A stretch of DNA of 13,974 bases from an uncultured Clostridia bacterium. Its GTDB lineage: Bacteria > Bacillota > Clostridia > Christensenellales > DTU072. Position numbers and translations under genes: made by a program. Numbering within the stretch: position 1 is the stretch's first letter; every line of letters begins with the position of its first letter. Of the stretch, positions 13,959 through 13,974 are shown one piece after another. The notes under the pieces were generated by a model. It ran no database searches. It was not told where the DNA came from and saw only the letters and a list, made by a program, of their open reading frames with translations. The DNA is taken from the NCBI GenBank assembly GCA_934296355.1, contig CAKRAY010000025.1, forward strand, positions 1 through 13,974. The letters are read 5' to 3'.

Positions 13959-13974
13959 ATATGTAATTTTATTT

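Overview
The window looks like chromosomal DNA from an uncultured member of the Clostridia (Firmicutes). The signs are strong AGGAGG-type ribosome binding sites, consensus sigma-A promoters with 17-nt spacers, TTG as well as ATG starts, lipoprotein and signal-anchor N-termini typical of a monoderm, and a protein set seen in gut Clostridia (a YitT-family protein, BspA-like leucine-rich repeats, a Listeria-Bacteroides repeat, a Hint domain). The genus cannot be fixed from this sequence. No tRNA, rRNA, CRISPR array, transposase or phage gene was found.

Layout, left to right. At 1-218 there is a gene-free edge with small hairpins. At 219-2087 (minus) lies a 12-TM major facilitator with an unusually large outside loop, behind a good sigma-A promoter. 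At 2088-2770 there is a gap holding a broken gene remnant and an 11-bp perfect hairpin. From 2771 to 11490 a block of six minus-strand genes forms an envelope and secreted-protein locus. In transcription order these are: an ECF-type sigma factor, a secreted papain-fold cysteine peptidase, a single-pass membrane protein with anti-sigma topology, a lipoprotein, a second lipoprotein, and a 1231-residue membrane-anchored protein joining a HEXXH metallopeptidase, leucine-rich repeats and a Hint (intein/Hedgehog-type) domain. At 11902-12945 (plus) is a YitT-family membrane protein read away from the sigma gene. At 13024-13920 (minus) is an HSL-type alpha/beta hydrolase that shares a two-way terminator with it.

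How the parts may work together (inference). The sigma gene has a near-perfect sigma-A promoter. A two-part motif, GTCACCTTT, 12 nt, TGTAACTA, occurs upstream of the peptidase gene and again upstream of the first lipoprotein gene with identical spacing. It has the geometry of an ECF promoter. The simplest model is that the sigma factor switches on the secreted peptidase, the membrane protein (possibly its own anti-sigma factor) and the lipoprotein. The second lipoprotein and the Hint metallopeptidase form a separate two-gene operon from a sigma-A promoter.

The first lipoprotein gene is framed by a 39-nt terminal inverted repeat (33 of 39 matching) that defines a 1363-bp segment with no transposase. 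One end of this repeat contains the promoter of the next operon. The segment could be a non-autonomous mobile or invertible cassette inserted into the locus.
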